Notes under the pieces: generated by a model
What the model was told of the DNA's origin: nothing
What the model saw: only the letters and a program-made list of their open reading frames with translations
Database searches by the model: none
Made by a program: the position numbers and the translations under genes
In this document: positions 16,938-27,019 of the stretch, in pieces
Numbering within the stretch: position 1 is the first letter of the stretch
Layout: each line of letters begins with the position of its first letter
DNA from: Chthoniobacteraceae bacterium
GTDB taxonomy: Bacteria > Verrucomicrobiota > Verrucomicrobiia > Chthoniobacterales > Chthoniobacteraceae
Assembly: GCA_028293625.1 (NCBI GenBank)
Contig: JAQGOL010000034.1
Coordinates: 186,001-250,000 of the forward strand
Direction: 5' to 3'
DNA: 64,000 nt

Positions 16938-17500
16938 TGGTAATTAGAAAGTGCGGATCAGGCGAAATCAGTGCCGCATTAAGCGAAACCGTTTCCCCTT
17001 TGTTTCTCCTACGGGAAAAACGAGCACTTTGTCAGCCACCGATCGTCTGAAACCGGCAAAATCCCTCAAAAAGCTGCCATTCCTCCGGAGAAGGCCTTGA
17101 GCCGTGCGTGTCAGGCTGACAAAGCGGCCAATGAAAATACCGTTCAGTCGCTCAATTCACTGCTATTACCTTAGTTAGCAGTCTGCACACGATTCGCGCC
17201 CTTTGTTTATGACATCAAACTGCAACGCTTAAACATCCCGCATTTTTGCCGGCGATGCTTTTTGTATTTGCCCTTTATTTATCCATTCTCCCTGCGCGCA
17301 TAATTTCAAAATGAGATTAATAAGACGCCGGTTTCAGGCTTGGCCAAACCGTTTGGGACGCCTGCTTATTATGCGTATGGCTGCTATTCGGATTTCTTTA
17401 AGTCCGTTAAAGACAAAGCTAACCAAGGGGGGCTGTAAGAAAATTTTCGAGGTATCTTGATGCACTCCGAAAAACGGTCTACCACATTGTTCCTCCCCCA
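16938..17500. other. AT-richer intergenic region between divergent genes
   Basis: No coding frame is convincing across these 560 bases. They are noticeably less GC-rich than the flanking genes and should carry the promoters of the acetyltransferase-larB pair and of the PEP-CTERM gene. A short stem (CTGCTA with TAGCAG near 17160-17181) is present, but no operator or riboswitch was recognised. Confidence 0.5.
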
Positions 17501-18283
17501 ATGAAACTTCCCCTCCCCCTCCTCATTCTCGCCTGCCATCTCACCTGGTCCCTCACAACCTCCGAAGCGGCGCTCGTCGCGGGCTGGGATTTCCAGGGAA
17601 CGACGGCCGCCGTCCCGATCGGCACGGCGATCTCGATGCCGCCAAACACCCCGCGCGATTTCACGGCCAATGCCGGCGTTTTCCAGGCGACCTCGCATCT
17701 CTTTTTTGATGGCACCAACGGGTCATCGAGCTTTTTTGTCGGCACGGCCAATGACAACTCCGAACTTGGCGCCCTTAACGGGATCACTGCCAATACGGAC
17801 GGCACAACCTTCTCCCAGGCGGTCAACACGCCAGCCGGGGCTGGGTCTGTGGCGCTTTTTAATCGCGGCAGCATTGACGGCAAGAGCGCGGTTTTCCGCC
17901 TCGCAATGACAGGGTATCAGGATCTGCAGTTTTCCTTCGCCGTGCAACGGCCCGCCAGCGCAGCTGGCGACTACGGTGTGAGCCTTTTTAGCTTTAGCTA
18001 CAGCACCGACGGAAACACTTTCCTCCCATGGGGCAGCATCGACACCGGCAAAGGCATCTCCATCAGCAACACCGCTTTCAGCATGCCCACGACGCTCTCG
18101 GCCGTGAATGACGCGCCCACCGTCTTTCTTAAGATGACCGTCAGCGATTCGACCGGCGGTAAGAACTCAACCCGAATTGACAACATCCAGCTAAACGCAG
18201 CCGCCATACCCGAGCCGAGCGTGGTTTGCAGCGTCCTTCTGGGAGCAGGAATGCTCGCCTGCCGCCGCGGATCACGGCGCTGA
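17501..18283 (+). CDS. PEP-CTERM exported protein
   Basis: The N-terminus is a signal peptide (MKLPLPLLILACHLTW, cleavage after about residue 23). The C-terminus is a PEP-CTERM sorting signal: IPEPS, a hydrophobic helix (VVCSVLLGAGMLAC) and an Arg-rich tail (RRGSRR). Such proteins are processed by exosortase (EpsH) and usually end up in the envelope or exopolysaccharide matrix. The body of about 210 residues is rich in Gly, Ser, Thr and Asn and beta-like (GWDFQGTTAAVP, DLQFSFAVQR, FSYSTDGNTFLPWG), resembling 'choice of anchor' or lectin-like domains. No exosortase gene is in the window. Confidence 0.85.
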   Translation: MKLPLPLLILACHLTWSLTTSEAALVAGWDFQGTTAAVPIGTAISMPPNTPRDFTANAGVFQATSHLFFDGTNGSSSFFVGTANDNSELGALNGITANTDGTTFSQAVNTPAGAGSVALFNRGSIDGKSAVFRLAMTGYQDLQFSFAVQRPASAAGDYGVSLFSFSYSTDGNTFLPWGSIDTGKGISISNTAFSMPTTLSAVNDAPTVFLKMTVSDSTGGKNSTRIDNIQLNAAAIPEPSVVCSVLLGAGMLACRRGSRR

Positions 18284-18355
18284 TTTGATACCAGATAACG
18301 CCGGCGGCTCTGCAATAGAGTGTGCGCGCCGATAAAGGGGCGCAGGAAGAGCAGC

Positions 18356-18378
18356 CGCGGCAGTATCAAACTGCCGCG
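18356..18378 (+). terminator. Strong hairpin downstream of the PEP-CTERM gene
   Basis: CGCGGCAGT pairs perfectly with ACTGCCGCG around a five-base loop, about 73 bases beyond the stop. There is no T-run on either side, so it may be a 3'-end stabilising structure rather than a true intrinsic terminator. Confidence 0.5.
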
Positions 18379-18631
18379 TTCGGAAGCTTGGGCCCGGTGG
18401 CACTGCTGACATCCATGCCAGTGAGATGTTCAGGACCTGCGCGGCAGACGCCATCGGATTAGAGGAGTAGAGCCAATCAGGCTGACTGAAGAAAAACGGC
18501 GACCTGCCAAGTAGGGAAGGCACGAAGTCATTCGCGGCAATGGAGGCAATCGGTGCTTAAACACTCTTCTGCGGATGAGTTGCGGCCGGAGGCGGGGACA
18601 ACCGCGTTTTTAACTCACCTACCTAATTACT

Positions 18632-19204
18632 ATGCCTACCTCTGAAACTCACTCCGAAAACCTGAGCATGTATGTCAACGACATGGCAGCGCTCGAGCGC
18701 CATCTTCACGAGGCGATTGTCACCCAGAACGCCGACGAGCGCGTAAAGGCCGACCCCGGCGTGGCCGCGCTGCTCGCGCGTATTCATACAGCCAGCCATC
18801 GCCGTATGACCGTGATGGAAACGCACGCCGCAACATTGCAGGGCGGCGGCGCCGGAGCCGCGCTAAAAGAAGCGGTGACATCTGTTGCCGGCACCTTGGC
18901 CGGCCTATACGGCAAAGTCCGCAAGCATCCCATCTCGCGGATGCTTCGTGACGATTACGTGGCGCTCAGCCTGACTGCGACGGCTTACTCGATGCTTTAT
19001 ACCACGGCTCTCGCAGTCCGCGACGTTAAGATAGCTGTCGCCGCGCTTGAAAACCTGGAAAACGTGACGCCATTGATCATGGAACTGACCAGGATGATCC
19101 CACGTGTTGTTCTTAAGGAACTCGCCGAGGACGATCCCAATGTTGATCATAGCGCGGCTGAAACTGCCGTTAGCGCTACAATCGCGGCGTGGACAGTACG
19201 ATAA
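18632..19204 (+). CDS. Helical-bundle protein, ferritin-like, unknown function
   Basis: This 190-residue protein is almost entirely helical, with no membrane or signal segments. It begins ENLSMYVNDMAALERHLHEA and contains HTASHRRMTVMETHAATL and LTATAYSMLYTTALAVRD, a pattern like the ferritin-like four-helix bundle proteins of the YciE/DUF892 type. The two-Glu-x-x-His metal motif of true ferritins is not obvious, so metal binding is uncertain. It stands alone, with a weak stem and T-rich run after the stop (19239-19265). The start codon is directly preceded by AT-rich sequence without a ribosome site. Confidence 0.65.
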   Translation: MPTSETHSENLSMYVNDMAALERHLHEAIVTQNADERVKADPGVAALLARIHTASHRRMTVMETHAATLQGGGAGAALKEAVTSVAGTLAGLYGKVRKHPISRMLRDDYVALSLTATAYSMLYTTALAVRDVKIAVAALENLENVTPLIMELTRMIPRVVLKELAEDDPNVDHSAAETAVSATIAAWTVR

Positions 19205-19725
19205 GGCCAGGAGTTGACAGCGATCCGCGTAAGCCGCTGATAGCTGGCGACTATCCTGTCTTTATTTGTTAGCTTATTTCCAGCGAGACGGCCTTCGCTG
19301 GATCCCGGAATAGTCTTGGCTCTGGCGCTGCAAGACTGCTACGGCTATTGAGGCGAGCTTCTCTGATGGGGCGCGGAGTTGATTCGGGGTAGAACGAAGC
19401 CATAACATCGAGAACACCTCCCCCGCTCCCTCTTAGTCATAATCGTAATCTTAATCGTAATCTTAATCCTCCGGACACATGGAGATTACGCTTACGATTA
19501 AGTGCGCGCTTTCAGTGTGCACTTCTTCCAGATGACCGGCCGCGAGCGCCGCTGCGATGGAGTCCGCAACCATTGCGGTGCTCAAAAGCGCCAATTTGCC
19601 ATTCCACACACGAATCCTCCCGTCGGGACGATTCATCCTGCATAGGCGTGAGGACGCGTCCTGGCATGAATCCGGACCCGTGGAAAATCAGTCGGACGAA
19701 GATTTATGCGATTACGCGGCGCATT
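19205..19725. other. Intergenic region carrying a dispersed repeat
   Basis: It contains the period-12 repeat (19441-19502) and leads into the ECF41-type promoter. A frame from 19557 (start of a possible 136-residue protein) overlaps the following gene by about 200 bases, crosses the promoter and shows no motif, so I do not call it. The rest shows nothing recognisable. Confidence 0.5.
19441..19502. repeat. Dispersed period-12 repeat with imperfect inverted symmetry
   Basis: The left part is two full and one partial copies of AATCGTAATCTT. The right part (GGAGATTACGCTTACGATTAAG) is an imperfect reverse complement of it. The same unit makes up the inverted repeat at 9299-9356, about 10 kb away. 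Both copies lie between genes. Confidence 0.7.
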
Positions 19726-19752
19726 TGTCACAGGAGCGGGTCGTCAATCGTC
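19726..19752 (+). promoter_or_regulatory. Predicted ECF41 sigma-factor promoter
   Basis: TGTCACA (19726-19732), a 16-base spacer and CGTC (19749-19752) match the published ECF41 promoter pattern (TGTCACA-N16-CGTC) as I recall it. It lies directly before the NmrA-like gene of the three-gene module whose last gene encodes an ECF41 sigma factor, so the module is probably autoregulated. Transcription should begin some six to nine bases after CGTC, that is, at or just before the ATG at 19762. Confidence 0.75.
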
Positions 19753-19761
19753 TGGACTGGT

Positions 19762-20556
19762 ATGAATACAAACTCCATAGCAACAGACGCAGCCGAATCT
19801 TGGAAAATCGTCGTAATCGGCGGCAGCGGGCTCATTGGAAGCAAGCTCGTGCGGAATCTGCGCAAACTTGGTCACGAAGTCGTCTCTGCTTCACCTTCCT
19901 CGGGCGTCAATACGCTTACCGGCGAAGGATTGGCCGCGGCGCTCGCGGGCGCGCGAGTCGTCGTTGATGTGGCGAATTCGCCTTCGTTCGAGGACAAGGC
20001 GGTGCTGGAGTTTTTCGAAACGGCAGGGCGCAATATTCTCGCGGCAGAAGCGGTGGCGGGTGTAACTCATCACATCGCGCTCTCGGTGGTGGGCACGGAT
20101 CGGATGCTGGCCAGCGGATATTTCCGGGCGAAAATGGCGCAGGAAACTTTGATCAAGGCCGCCACGATTCCCTACACGATCGTGCGCGCGACGCAGTTCT
20201 TTGAGTTCATCGGTGCAATCGCGCAGGCAGCGACGGATGGGCAGACGGTGCGGGTCTCTCCCGCGATGATGCAGCCAATCGTGTCGGATGACGTCGCTGC
20301 GGCATTAACCGATATCGCCATCGCGGCGCCCCTCAATGGGATCGTCGAGTTGGCTGGCCCCGAGCCGATCCGCATGAATGAATTGGTTTGCCAATTCCTC
20401 ACAGTGCAGGGCGATTCACGCGAACTGATCACCGACGCCGGCGCGGGATACTTCGGCACCGAAGTAAACGACCAAAGCCTTACGCCCGGCGAGAACCCGA
20501 TTCTGGGCCCGACGCATTTTGCCGATTGGCTCCGCCAACCCGTAACAGCGAAGTAA
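19762..20556 (+). CDS. NmrA-like NAD(P)-binding atypical SDR
   Basis: An atypical short-chain dehydrogenase/NmrA-type protein with the N-terminal Rossmann motif KIVVIGGSGLIGSKLV (GxxGxxG) and typical later segments (VGVTHHIALSVVGTDR-like region, YFRAKMAQETLIKA, PYTIVRATQFFEF). Such oxidoreductases or epimerase-like proteins are the common partners of ECF41 sigma factors. The ATG at 19762 is chosen because it follows the predicted ECF41 promoter and precedes the Rossmann strand by 15 residues. Upstream in-frame starts would cross that promoter. Substrate unknown. Confidence 0.85.
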   Translation: MNTNSIATDAAESWKIVVIGGSGLIGSKLVRNLRKLGHEVVSASPSSGVNTLTGEGLAAALAGARVVVDVANSPSFEDKAVLEFFETAGRNILAAEAVAGVTHHIALSVVGTDRMLASGYFRAKMAQETLIKAATIPYTIVRATQFFEFIGAIAQAATDGQTVRVSPAMMQPIVSDDVAAALTDIAIAAPLNGIVELAGPEPIRMNELVCQFLTVQGDSRELITDAGAGYFGTEVNDQSLTPGENPILGPTHFADWLRQPVTAK

Positions 20557-20606
20557 GAAAACGCCGACTCCAGACAAACCACTTTCATTACCGAACTAAC
20601 GCCACC

Positions 20607-21017
20607 ATGAAAATCGACCTTCGGATCACCATCCTGTCACTTGCCCTTGCCTCCCTCTCCGCCATGGCGGATGACGCGCCGGTAAAAATTACTGAGCTCT
20701 TCAAGCGCGACCATCCCGAGCTTGCCGGCAAGGAGATCCTTGTCAAACGGATCGAACTTGGACCAGGCGCTTCTGCGCCACCCCATGCCCATCCAGGCAT
20801 GGTTACTGGTTATATCGAGACGGGCTCTCTCGAGTTTCAACTGAAGGGCGGCCCGCTTTTGAAACTCAAGGCGGGCGACACGTTTTTTGAACCGGCGGGC
20901 AGCCATCACATGGTCGCCAAAAATACCGATCCCGCGGCGAAGGTGGTCATCATCGCGTTTGTTGTGAATCCCAAAGGCGCGCCGCTCTCGACACCGATCG
21001 ACGAGCAGACACCATGA
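20607..21017 (+). CDS. Periplasmic cupin-domain protein
   Basis: The ATG at 20607 opens a signal peptide (LRITILSLALASLSAMA, cut before DDAP). The mature protein of about 115 residues is a single cupin barrel: motif 1 is GPGASAPPHAHPGMVTGYIETG with histidines and a glutamate for metal binding, motif 2 is AGDTFFEPAGSHHMV. It lies 50 bases after the NmrA-like gene and 20 bases before the ECF41 sigma gene, so it is part of the same operon. Cupins and carboxymuconolactone-decarboxylase-like proteins often accompany ECF41 factors. The substrate is unknown. Confidence 0.87.
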   Translation: MKIDLRITILSLALASLSAMADDAPVKITELFKRDHPELAGKEILVKRIELGPGASAPPHAHPGMVTGYIETGSLEFQLKGGPLLKLKAGDTFFEPAGSHHMVAKNTDPAAKVVIIAFVVNPKGAPLSTPIDEQTP

Positions 21018-21036
21018 CGCTTCTTTAGCGGCGCGC

Positions 21037-21939
21037 TTGCCAACGCGGCCGTTGGCGAACGATGTTCTGCCGCGCATCGTGATTGAGATCTTCAACGAAC
21101 ATCGGAAAACGCTCTTCGGCATTGCCTACCGCATGTTGGGCCGCGTATCAGATGCGGACGACATGCTGCAGGAGGCGTGGATGCGCTGGCAAAAGCAGGA
21201 TGTCGCCACGGTCCAATCGCCAAAGGCCTGGCTTGTCTCCACAATGACGCGGCTTTGTATCGACCAATTGCGGTCCGCGCGAAGGGAGCGAGAGGATTAC
21301 TACGGGGTCTGGCTGCCGGAGCCGCTCATTGCCGCAACGGACACCGGGGCCGGTGAAACAGGGCTCTCGGATTCACTAACCATGGCGTTTATGCTCATGC
21401 TCGAATCGCTTGGTCCGGTGGAACGCGCCGCATTCCTGCTGCGTGAGGTCTTCGAATATGCCTACGCAGACGCCGCGCTCATCGTTAATAAAAGCGAGGT
21501 GAATTGCCGGCAGATCGTGCGGCGCGCCCGCGAGCAGTTGCAGGCGAATCCGAGAACATCGCCTCCGCCGAGCGCGCAGGCCGAGCGCCTGGCGGAACAG
21601 TTTCTTGCCGCCGCGGAGACGGGTGAAGTGAAGAAATTGCTGGCGCTGCTCGCCGAGGATGCCACGGTTTACAGCGATGGCGGTGGACGCGTGAAGGCGG
21701 CGGGCCGCCCCATTTACAGCGCCGACCACGTCAGCCGTTTTCTCACCGGTATCTGGCCACGCCTTCCTTCCGATACTGACTGGCGTCCCGCCAGCATCAA
21801 CGAACGCTCCGGATTTCTGATGCACTCGAAAGGTGTGATCTACGGCGCGCTTTCGTTTGATCTGGCAAACCAGCGAGTGCGGAACATCTACCTGATCCTT
21901 AACCCGGACAAGTTGCGGCATCTTACTCCGGGCGTGTAG
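21037..21939 (+). CDS. sigJ: ECF41-group RNA polymerase sigma factor (SigJ-like)
   Basis: An extracytoplasmic-function sigma factor with sigma-2 (TLFGIAYRMLGRVSDADDMLQEAWMRW) and sigma-4 regions, fused to a C-terminal SnoaL-like domain of about 100 residues. The group signatures are all present: WLPEPL in the inter-domain linker near residue 92, DGGG in the C-terminal domain near residue 217 and NPDKL close to the end. In ECF41 factors this extra domain regulates activity in place of an anti-sigma factor. It starts with TTG at 21037; other non-ATG starts nearby cannot be excluded. It probably drives its own operon through the promoter at 19726. Confidence 0.93.
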   Translation: MPTRPLANDVLPRIVIEIFNEHRKTLFGIAYRMLGRVSDADDMLQEAWMRWQKQDVATVQSPKAWLVSTMTRLCIDQLRSARREREDYYGVWLPEPLIAATDTGAGETGLSDSLTMAFMLMLESLGPVERAAFLLREVFEYAYADAALIVNKSEVNCRQIVRRAREQLQANPRTSPPPSAQAERLAEQFLAAAETGEVKKLLALLAEDATVYSDGGGRVKAAGRPIYSADHVSRFLTGIWPRLPSDTDWRPASINERSGFLMHSKGVIYGALSFDLANQRVRNIYLILNPDKLRHLTPGV

Positions 21940-22009
21940 CCACAGGCCTGCGAAATAACCGGAACTGATTCATGGCGGGATGCTGCAACGCGCGTACCTG
22001 ATTAAAGAG

Positions 22010-22690
22010 TTATTCCTCGTGCAACCGCGCGACGGAGACAACCAGCGTATAGACCACGAGTGAGAAAAAGAAAAACGTGACAGAAAACGCAGTGACCTCC
22101 CTCAGGCTCTGAGGCTCGATCAGTGCGGAGATGTCGCCTACAAGCTTAAAGGGACGAGCCACCACGTCCCAACTATTGAGCCGCAGGGTGCGGCCGAGAT
22201 AGATGCCAAACGAGCCGAGCGCCAGCATTCCACCGGCGAAAAGCCAGCCTGCGCGCGCCCCAAAACGCCCGTCGACAAACAGGTGCATCAAGTAGAGTGA
22301 GAGCGAGCCCAGGAAGATGCCGCCGCAGGCAAAACAGGTGGTCATTAACATATCAAACCAGCGGAAAATGTGATCAGTCCCAAACTTCTTGGTATGGATC
22401 AAGTCGGTGACCAGATAGAAGGCATTGGGGAAGAAAAGTATCCAGAGAATCAATGCACTCCAGAACCGGAGACGGTTGCCGCCGGAAGGCATCCGGCGAA
22501 TCAAAAGTGCCAGCACAAACGGGATCCAGGCAAGGAGCAGGTTCCCGATGAGCCCGGAGAATCGGAAGTTCCACGCGCAAATGAAGCGCGCCCCGAGCAT
22601 CCCAACGCAGACCAGCGTGGCGAAAAGGAGCGTATAAATGGCATGGCGCGCCCGATTGGCCGAGACAACGCGATCATTGGAGAGGTTCAC
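22010..22690 (-). CDS. DUF1361 membrane protein
   Basis: A 226-residue integral membrane protein with about six helices (TLLFATLVCVGMLGARFI, NLLLAWIPFVLALLI and a C-terminal FSVTFFFFSLVVYTLVV). It has the family hallmark WILFFPNAFYLVTDLIHT and RFGARAGWLFAGGMLALGSFGIYLGR. DUF1361 proteins are conserved in many bacteria, and their function is unknown. It sits downstream of the carboxylase gene in the same direction with an 85-base gap; a functional link is not evident. Confidence 0.85.
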   Translation of the reverse strand: MNLSNDRVVSANRARHAIYTLLFATLVCVGMLGARFICAWNFRFSGLIGNLLLAWIPFVLALLIRRMPSGGNRLRFWSALILWILFFPNAFYLVTDLIHTKKFGTDHIFRWFDMLMTTCFACGGIFLGSLSLYLMHLFVDGRFGARAGWLFAGGMLALGSFGIYLGRTLRLNSWDVVARPFKLVGDISALIEPQSLREVTAFSVTFFFFSLVVYTLVVSVARLHEE

Positions 22691-22775
22691 TCACGGAGTC
22701 TGCTTAACTGCCACGAGAGGAAAAGGTATTTTGATCCCCCCTTTTTTTGTGATCCTTCAAATAATTTCGATAGGC

Positions 22776-25700
22776 TCATTCAACGACAATGACGAGCGCC
22801 TGACCTACTTCAACGATTGAACCTGGCCGGCAAAGAATGCTTGTTACCTTGCCGCTGACAGGCGCGGTGATTGCAGTCTCCATCTTCATCGATTCAAGAA
22901 TAAGCAGTTTGTCGCCTTCGCTCACCTGATCGCCTTCCTTTACCAATACCTGCCAGACGCTCCCCGGCAAATGCGCGCTTACGAGCAAACCACCGGCGGG
23001 CAATTCAACCGCCGGCGACTCGATTGCAGCGAGCTCCGGCTCGGCGGATGACACAAGCTGGCCCGCCGCCGCCCAGCGATCCCGCTCCTCGGAGAAAGCG
23101 GTGCGTTGCGTCGCGCGAAACGCATCGATGGGAGCGGCGTTCTGATCGAGGAAACACTGGTAATCCTTGAGCTTGAAAGTTTGCTCCTCCACGCGGATCT
23201 GAAACTTGCCTGTTAGAAAATCCTTACGATGCTGGAGCAGTTCCTCCGCCGTGACCGGGTAGAAACGGATTTGGTCAAAGAAGCGAAGCAGCCACGGCTT
23301 GCCTTTTTCAAAATCGCGCGTGTTACGGTGGGTATTCCAAACCTGCACGGTACGGCCGACGAACTGATAGCCGCCCGGTCCTTCCATTCCATAGATGCAC
23401 ATGTAAGCGCCACCGATGCCTACCGCGTTCTCCGGAGTCCAGGTGCGGGCCGGATTATACTTGGTAGTAACCAGCCGATGCCGTGGATCAAGCGGTGTTG
23501 CCACCGGCGCGCCGAGGTAAACGTCGCCGAGGCCAAGAACCAGATAACTGGCGTCAAAAACGATGCGCCGGACTTCCTCCTGGCTTTCAAGGCCGTTGAT
23601 TCGCCGGATAAACTCAAGATTACTCGGGCACCATGGCGCGTCGGCACGGACCGATTGCATGTATTTCTCGATCGCAACTCGAGTTGAAGGGTCGTCCCAG
23701 GAAAGCGGCAGGTGGACAATACGCGAGGGAACTTCGATCTCCTCAAGCGCGGGCAATTCCGATTCCGCGTGAAGAAGTGCTGCCATAAGCTTCTTGATCG
23801 GAAGAACCCGGCAATCGTAATGAATCTGCAGGGAGCGAATGCCCGGAGTAAGGTCGACAATGCCGGGAATGTGGTTTAGTTCAAGCCATTGCATGAGAGC
23901 ATGCACGCGGAACCGAAGCGTTAGATCGAGTACAAGCGGTCCGTATTCGACCAAAAGATACTTATCCCCTGCCCTGCGGTAGCAAACGTCCGGATGCCCG
24001 GGCTCAGCGCAAGTGCGGTGCTCGATAGCGCTTTCCTTTGATACTTCAGCCAGTCGCCGTGAGGGAGCTTCAACAAGCGTGGCAATTTCGCGATCCTGGT
24101 CGAGTTCCCGCATGTTAACTTCCGCAATCGACATCGGGCGGAAATGAACAGTGTCGCCGGGCTTGAGCTGGCCTATCTTCCATAGTTCGCTCTGCACAAT
24201 ACACGCCGGACAGACAAAGCCACCCAGACTCGGGCCGTCGGGTCCAAGGATGATCGGCATATCGCCCGTAAAATCAATCGTCCCGATCGCATATGCGTTG
24301 TCGTGAATATTGGACGGATGCAGCCCCGCCTCGCCCCCATCGGCACGCGCCCATTGCGGCCTGGGCCCGATCAGCCGGACACCGGTCCGGCTCGAATTAT
24401 AATGGATCTTCCAATCCGCGGAAAAAAGCGTCGCGATGTCTTCGTCGGTAAAAAAATCGGGCGCGCCATGCGGTCCATAGAGGACGCCGATTTCCCAGGC
24501 ATTGGTGTAAACGGGAACAAGGTCCTGGGGCAGCGTAAGTTCAGCGGCCGAGCTCGTTTCGGCGAGGTTGCCAAGATGCAGCACATCCCCTATTCGAAGC
24601 GCGCGTCCGGCATGGCCACCAAAATTGCCGAGCGTAAAGGTGCTGCTGCTACCGAGGTAAGCCGGCACCTGTAGTCCGCCGGCGATTGCCAGATAAGCAC
24701 GGCAACCGGGACCGGAAACCGCGCGCATCCGCAGCACGTCGCCGGCTTTGACTGCAATGGAACACCAGCGCCGCACCCGAACGCCATTGAGTTCGGCCTG
24801 CAAATCCGCGCCGGTGATCGCAATCCGGGCCGCCGTATTAAAGCGGAGCGTTGGGCCGGTCATCATGATCTCCAAGCCCGCCGCGGACTCCGGATTGCAT
24901 AAAAGCCGGTTGGCGTATCGAAAAGCCAGATGATCCATTGGTCCCGAAGGCGGCACACCGATGGCCCAGAAACCGGTGCGGCCGGGATAATCCTGGATGG
25001 TAGTCTGCGTGCCTGCTTCAAGCAGATCAATAGTCCGCGGCAAGTAATCAAAATCGCCGAGGTAACGGGTGGTTACCTGGCCTGCGGCAAACGTCGGTGA
25101 AGCAATTACCTGACGCAGATAGACAAGATTGGATTCAATTCCGCCAAAAACAGTTTGATTTAAGGCGGCGCTCATCCGGGCAAGCGCGGCCCGCCGGCTC
25201 TCGGCGTGAACAATGATCTTGGCTAGCATCGGATCATAGAAAGGCGTCACCTCGCTGCCGGCCGCAACCCACGTCTCACTGCGTGTCCCGGGATCAAAAG
25301 AGACTTCGCTCAGAACGCCGCAGCTTGGCTGAAAACCTTTGTGCGGATCCTCGGCGTAAATACGGACCTGAATGGAATGGCCTCGTGGATGATGAACATA
25401 GTCATCAAGGAAACTGGCGTCGCCGGCTGCAAGGCGCACCATCCACTCGACCAAGTCAACGCCGGTTACTTCCTCAGTGACGCCATGTTCCACCTGAAGC
25501 CGCGTATTAACCTCAAGAAAATAAAACTCGCCGCTGGCTGCATCAAAAACAAACTCCACGGTGCCGGCCGACCGGTAGTTGACGGCGCGGCCGAGTTTTA
25601 CCGCGGCGTCGCAGAGGAGGCTGCGTTGCGCATCGCTAAGTCCCGGCGCCGGCGTCTCCTCAATGACTTTTTGATTGCGGCGCTGCGCGGAACAATCGCG

Positions 25701-26375
25701 TTCGCCAAGTGACACGACGCGTCCTGCGCCATCGCCAAAGATCTGCACTTCGATGTGCCGCGCCTGGGCGACGAACTTTTCGAGAAAAATGCCGGAATCT
25801 TTGAAGTTACTGGCGCCAAGCCGCTTTACCGACTCGAATGCTTCCTCCAATTGCTCCGCGCTCCAACAAACGCGCATCCCGATTCCGCCGCCACCAGCCG
25901 TGCTCTTCAGCATAACGGGAAAACCGATCCGCGCCGCCTCGCGCTCCGCCTCGCCGCTATCGGCCAGCAGGCCGCTTCCCGGCAACAACGGCACACCATG
26001 ATGCCGGGCCAGCTCCCGGGCCGTATGCTTTAATCCAAACGCGCGCATCTGATCCGGAGTCGGCCCGACGAATGCAAGCCCGGCGCGCTCACACGCTTCG
26101 GCGAACTCGGCATTTTCGCTTAGGAATCCGTATCCGGGATGGATGGCCTGCGCGCCGGTTAACCTGGCGGCCGCAAGAATCCGGTCGATTTGCAAATAAC
26201 TCTCGGCAACCGGCGCGGGCCCAAGAAGAACCGATTCATCGGCGTCGGTCACATGAAGCGAATTGGCGTCGGCCTCGGAATAGACAGCCACAGCGCCAAC
26301 CCCAAGCCGTTTTAAAGTGCGCGTGATCCGGCGTGAAATGACGCCGCGATTGGCGATAAGTAGTTTGGAAAACAT
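22776..26375 (-). CDS. Urea/guanidine carboxylase (biotin-dependent)
   Basis: A 1199-residue biotin-dependent carboxylase. In order it has the biotin carboxylase and ATP-grasp part ([46 protein letters not shown]), a KipA/AHS2 half ([20 protein letters not shown]), a KipI/AHS1 half ([16 protein letters not shown]), and a C-terminal biotinyl domain with the acceptor lysine in LESMKMETA. The ATG at 26375 matches family N-termini. Proteins of this architecture that travel with DUF1989 partners are now known to prefer guanidine over urea, giving carboxyguanidine. I infer that activity here from context; the distinguishing active-site residue was not mapped. The gene begins two bases after the stop of the DUF1989 gene. 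No allophanate hydrolase is fused or adjacent. Confidence 0.9.
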   Translation of the reverse strand: MFSKLLIANRGVISRRITRTLKRLGVGAVAVYSEADANSLHVTDADESVLLGPAPVAESYLQIDRILAAARLTGAQAIHPGYGFLSENAEFAEACERAGLAFVGPTPDQMRAFGLKHTARELARHHGVPLLPGSGLLADSGEAEREAARIGFPVMLKSTAGGGGIGMRVCWSAEQLEEAFESVKRLGASNFKDSGIFLEKFVAQARHIEVQIFGDGAGRVVSLGERDCSAQRRNQKVIEETPAPGLSDAQRSLLCDAAVKLGRAVNYRSAGTVEFVFDAASGEFYFLEVNTRLQVEHGVTEEVTGVDLVEWMVRLAAGDASFLDDYVHHPRGHSIQVRIYAEDPHKGFQPSCGVLSEVSFDPGTRSETWVAAGSEVTPFYDPMLAKIIVHAESRRAALARMSAALNQTVFGGIESNLVYLRQVIASPTFAAGQVTTRYLGDFDYLPRTIDLLEAGTQTTIQDYPGRTGFWAIGVPPSGPMDHLAFRYANRLLCNPESAAGLEIMMTGPTLRFNTAARIAITGADLQAELNGVRVRRWCSIAVKAGDVLRMRAVSGPGCRAYLAIAGGLQVPAYLGSSSTFTLGNFGGHAGRALRIGDVLHLGNLAETSSAAELTLPQDLVPVYTNAWEIGVLYGPHGAPDFFTDEDIATLFSADWKIHYNSSRTGVRLIGPRPQWARADGGEAGLHPSNIHDNAYAIGTIDFTGDMPIILGPDGPSLGGFVCPACIVQSELWKIGQLKPGDTVHFRPMSIAEVNMRELDQDREIATLVEAPSRRLAEVSKESAIEHRTCAEPGHPDVCYRRAGDKYLLVEYGPLVLDLTLRFRVHALMQWLELNHIPGIVDLTPGIRSLQIHYDCRVLPIKKLMAALLHAESELPALEEIEVPSRIVHLPLSWDDPSTRVAIEKYMQSVRADAPWCPSNLEFIRRINGLESQEEVRRIVFDASYLVLGLGDVYLGAPVATPLDPRHRLVTTKYNPARTWTPENAVGIGGAYMCIYGMEGPGGYQFVGRTVQVWNTHRNTRDFEKGKPWLLRFFDQIRFYPVTAEELLQHRKDFLTGKFQIRVEEQTFKLKDYQCFLDQNAAPIDAFRATQRTAFSEERDRWAAAGQLVSSAEPELAAIESPAVELPAGGLLVSAHLPGSVWQVLVKEGDQVSEGDKLLILESMKMETAITAPVSGKVTSILCRPGSIVEVGQALVIVVE

Positions 26376-26377
26376 GG

Positions 26378-27019
26378 CTATTTCCAGATCAGCAGGCGCA
26401 CCGGCGTTGGATTGTATCCATTGCACGGGTTATTCAATTGGGGACAATTGGAAATCAGGCAGATGACATCCATCTCGGCGCGCAACTCGACATAGCGGCC
26501 TCGCGCGGAAATTCCGTCCTCGAACGTCAACCTGCCCTCCGGCGTAACAGGCACATTCATGAAGAAGTTGATGTTACAGGTGATATCTTCCTTGGCCCAC
26601 CCTTCGCCCTTCTCTTGGATGGCTTGCATGAAGCTGTCGCGGCATGCATGCATGTGGCGTTTGCTGGTTGAATAGCGCACCATGTTGCTTTCACAGGAGC
26701 AGGCGCCACCAAGGGTGTCATGCCGGCCGCAAGTATCGGCGGTGATGGTTAGCAAGAGATTGTCCTCGCTTGAAATAAGGCGGGTGCCGGCGGTCAGGTA
26801 AATATTTCCCTGGCCTCGGATTGTATCCTGAGCGCTATAACGATCAGTGCGGTCATGGGCATTATAGAAGAGCGTGTCAACGGCCTGGTTCCCTTCCATA
26901 TCAATAATCCGGAAGGTTTGTCCTTGTTCGATCAAATGCATCCAGGACTCGCCTGCGGGCAGGATGCAATCATAGATGGCGTGCGCGGGGTCCAATGCGC
27001 TTTCAGTTAGAACACTCAT
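26378..27019 (-). CDS. Carboxyguanidine deiminase-type subunit (DUF1989, urea carboxylase-associated protein)
   Basis: One of two DUF1989 proteins of the locus (213 residues). It shares with its neighbour the motif D-T-C-G-x-H-D-x-L-G-G followed by Cys (residues near 95-107), and [29 protein letters not shown] and [13 protein letters not shown]. Pairs of such proteins, formerly called urea carboxylase-associated proteins 1 and 2, were shown to form a carboxyguanidine deiminase that yields allophanate and ammonia. Its start overlaps the stop of the other DUF1989 gene by four bases. Which of the two subunit types it is cannot be settled by eye. Confidence 0.88.
   Translation of the reverse strand: MSVLTESALDPAHAIYDCILPAGESWMHLIEQGQTFRIIDMEGNQAVDTLFYNAHDRTDRYSAQDTIRGQGNIYLTAGTRLISSEDNLLLTITADTCGRHDTLGGACSCESNMVRYSTSKRHMHACRDSFMQAIQEKGEGWAKEDITCNINFFMNVPVTPEGRLTFEDGISARGRYVELRAEMDVICLISNCPQLNNPCNGYNPTPVRLLIWK

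Noticed and set aside
19557-19967. A 136-residue frame upstream of and overlapping the NmrA-like gene
   Set aside because: It crosses the predicted ECF41 promoter and overlaps the Rossmann-fold coding region in another frame.
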